Source: Exiguobacterium flavidum (lineage in GTDB: Bacteria > Bacillota > Bacilli > Exiguobacteriales > Exiguobacteriaceae). From it: 64,000 nucleotides of DNA. Under the pieces are notes generated by a model that had not been told where the DNA came from, made no database searches, and was given only the letters and a program-made list of their open reading frames with translations. Position numbers and translations under genes: made by a program. Where the stretch lies: NCBI RefSeq assembly GCF_003344535.1, contig NZ_QPKS01000012.1, positions 27,146 through 91,145 of the forward strand, given 5' to 3'. Shown here piece after piece: positions 63,912-64,000 of this stretch (positions within the stretch are counted from its first letter, which is position 1; every line of letters begins with the position of its first letter).

Positions 63912-64000
63912 TTGCGCCTTGATCCGGTTCGTCGCGCATTCTCTTCTTGAACCAAGGCTCTCAATTTTTTTAACGCGGCGTTCTCCATCTCGAGGTACTC
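63908..64000 (-). CDS. IS3-family OrfA, C-terminal end only
   Basis: Open frame entering from the right edge and ending at TGA 63910-63908: translated end [18 protein letters not shown] then [12 protein letters not shown]. This is the leucine-zipper-like tail of an IS3 OrfA. Overlaps orfB by a few bases; an A7 slippery run (complement of 63965-63971) lies in the overlap region. Confidence 0.85.
   Translation of the reverse strand, partial: EYLEMENAALKKLRALVQEENARRTGSRRK

Larger units (their letters stand above)
63032..64000 (-). mobile_element. IS3-family insertion sequence, right part (continues past window)
   Basis: Begins at 63032 with a terminal-inverted-repeat-like TGAACTGAACCAAAAAAGTTAGACA stretch (25 bases; 63032-63056, first 15 TGAACTGAACCAAAA), typical of the IS3/IS150-type ends. 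It holds the complete orfB and the end of orfA on the minus strand. The other end and any target duplication lie outside the window. Inserted between htpG and whatever followed it. Confidence 0.88.

Noticed and set aside
1..64000. CRISPR array, rRNA or tRNA genes
   Set aside because: No regularly spaced repeats, no rRNA-like segments, and no cloverleaf with a GTTCRA-type T-loop was noticed.
1..64000. Noc binding sites (ATTTCCCGGGAAAT type) to accompany parS
   Set aside because: Several CCCGGG cores occur (for example near 11600 and 58380) but none has the flanking palindrome.

Overview
The window looks like a chromosomal segment from a low-to-moderate GC Bacillota (class Bacilli), most likely an Exiguobacterium of the higher-GC clade. 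This rests on the purA - walRKHIJ - htrA - CxxH/CxxC protein - rlmH gene order, the mqo, FucP-type and CcpA/HrcA/PerR-type features, and a strongly GC-biased third codon position in the backbone. The species cannot be proved from sequence reading alone. The purA/wal/rlmH block is normally close to oriC in Bacilli. Two sequence features support that here: a near-perfect parS site between purA and walR, and a cluster of DnaA boxes just upstream of rlmH.

Layout. 1-9.3 kb is conserved backbone: purA (5' truncated by the window), the WalRK two-component operon with its accessory genes, htrA, a 53-aa CxxH/CxxC protein and rlmH. 9.3-18.6 kb is an AT-richer accessory region that begins exactly at the 3' end of rlmH, the place where staphylococcal SCC elements integrate. 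It holds an aldo/keto reductase, a degenerate second copy of the rlmH 3' end, an ECF41 sigma factor with a partner FAD oxidoreductase and a textbook ECF41 promoter, and a four-gene module of unknown function (DUF4230-like protein, a 1199-aa protein with one degenerate and three intact ATPase domains, and two small membrane proteins). 18.7-23.9 kb returns to backbone composition: a DUF4317-like protein, an esterase and a domain-swapped GH3 glycosidase. 24.1-31.8 kb is a complete Wadjet anti-plasmid/anti-phage operon (jetD-jetA-jetB-jetC) flanked by two nearly identical terminator hairpins and followed by a RelE/ParE-type toxin-antitoxin pair with a palindromic operator.

32.4-48.4 kb holds a dihydrouridine synthase and mqo. 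Next comes an ECF sigma/RskA-type anti-sigma pair whose putative promoter motif is repeated upstream of a duplicated surface protein and a lipoprotein-like sortase. It continues with an ECF-transporter S component, a MetNIQ-like ABC transporter, a LacI-regulated cluster that resembles deoxyribose utilisation (permease, DUF4432 epimerase-like protein, ribokinase-like kinase) and a RocB-like M20 peptidase. 48.4-64 kb holds a lysine riboswitch with an amino-acid ABC transporter, ahpCF with a PerR-like box, a GGDEF-EAL protein, a serine hydrolase, a DUF1801-like protein, a Na+/H+ antiporter, a VOC protein, a methyltransferase, htpG under a CIRCE element, and the end of an IS3-family insertion sequence that runs off the window.

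The most unusual content is the rlmH-anchored accessory region with its SCC-like end duplication, the multi-AAA membrane module, the Wadjet island with hairpin repeats at both edges, and the self-contained ECF sigma / surface protein / sortase regulon. No rRNA, tRNA or CRISPR array was seen.
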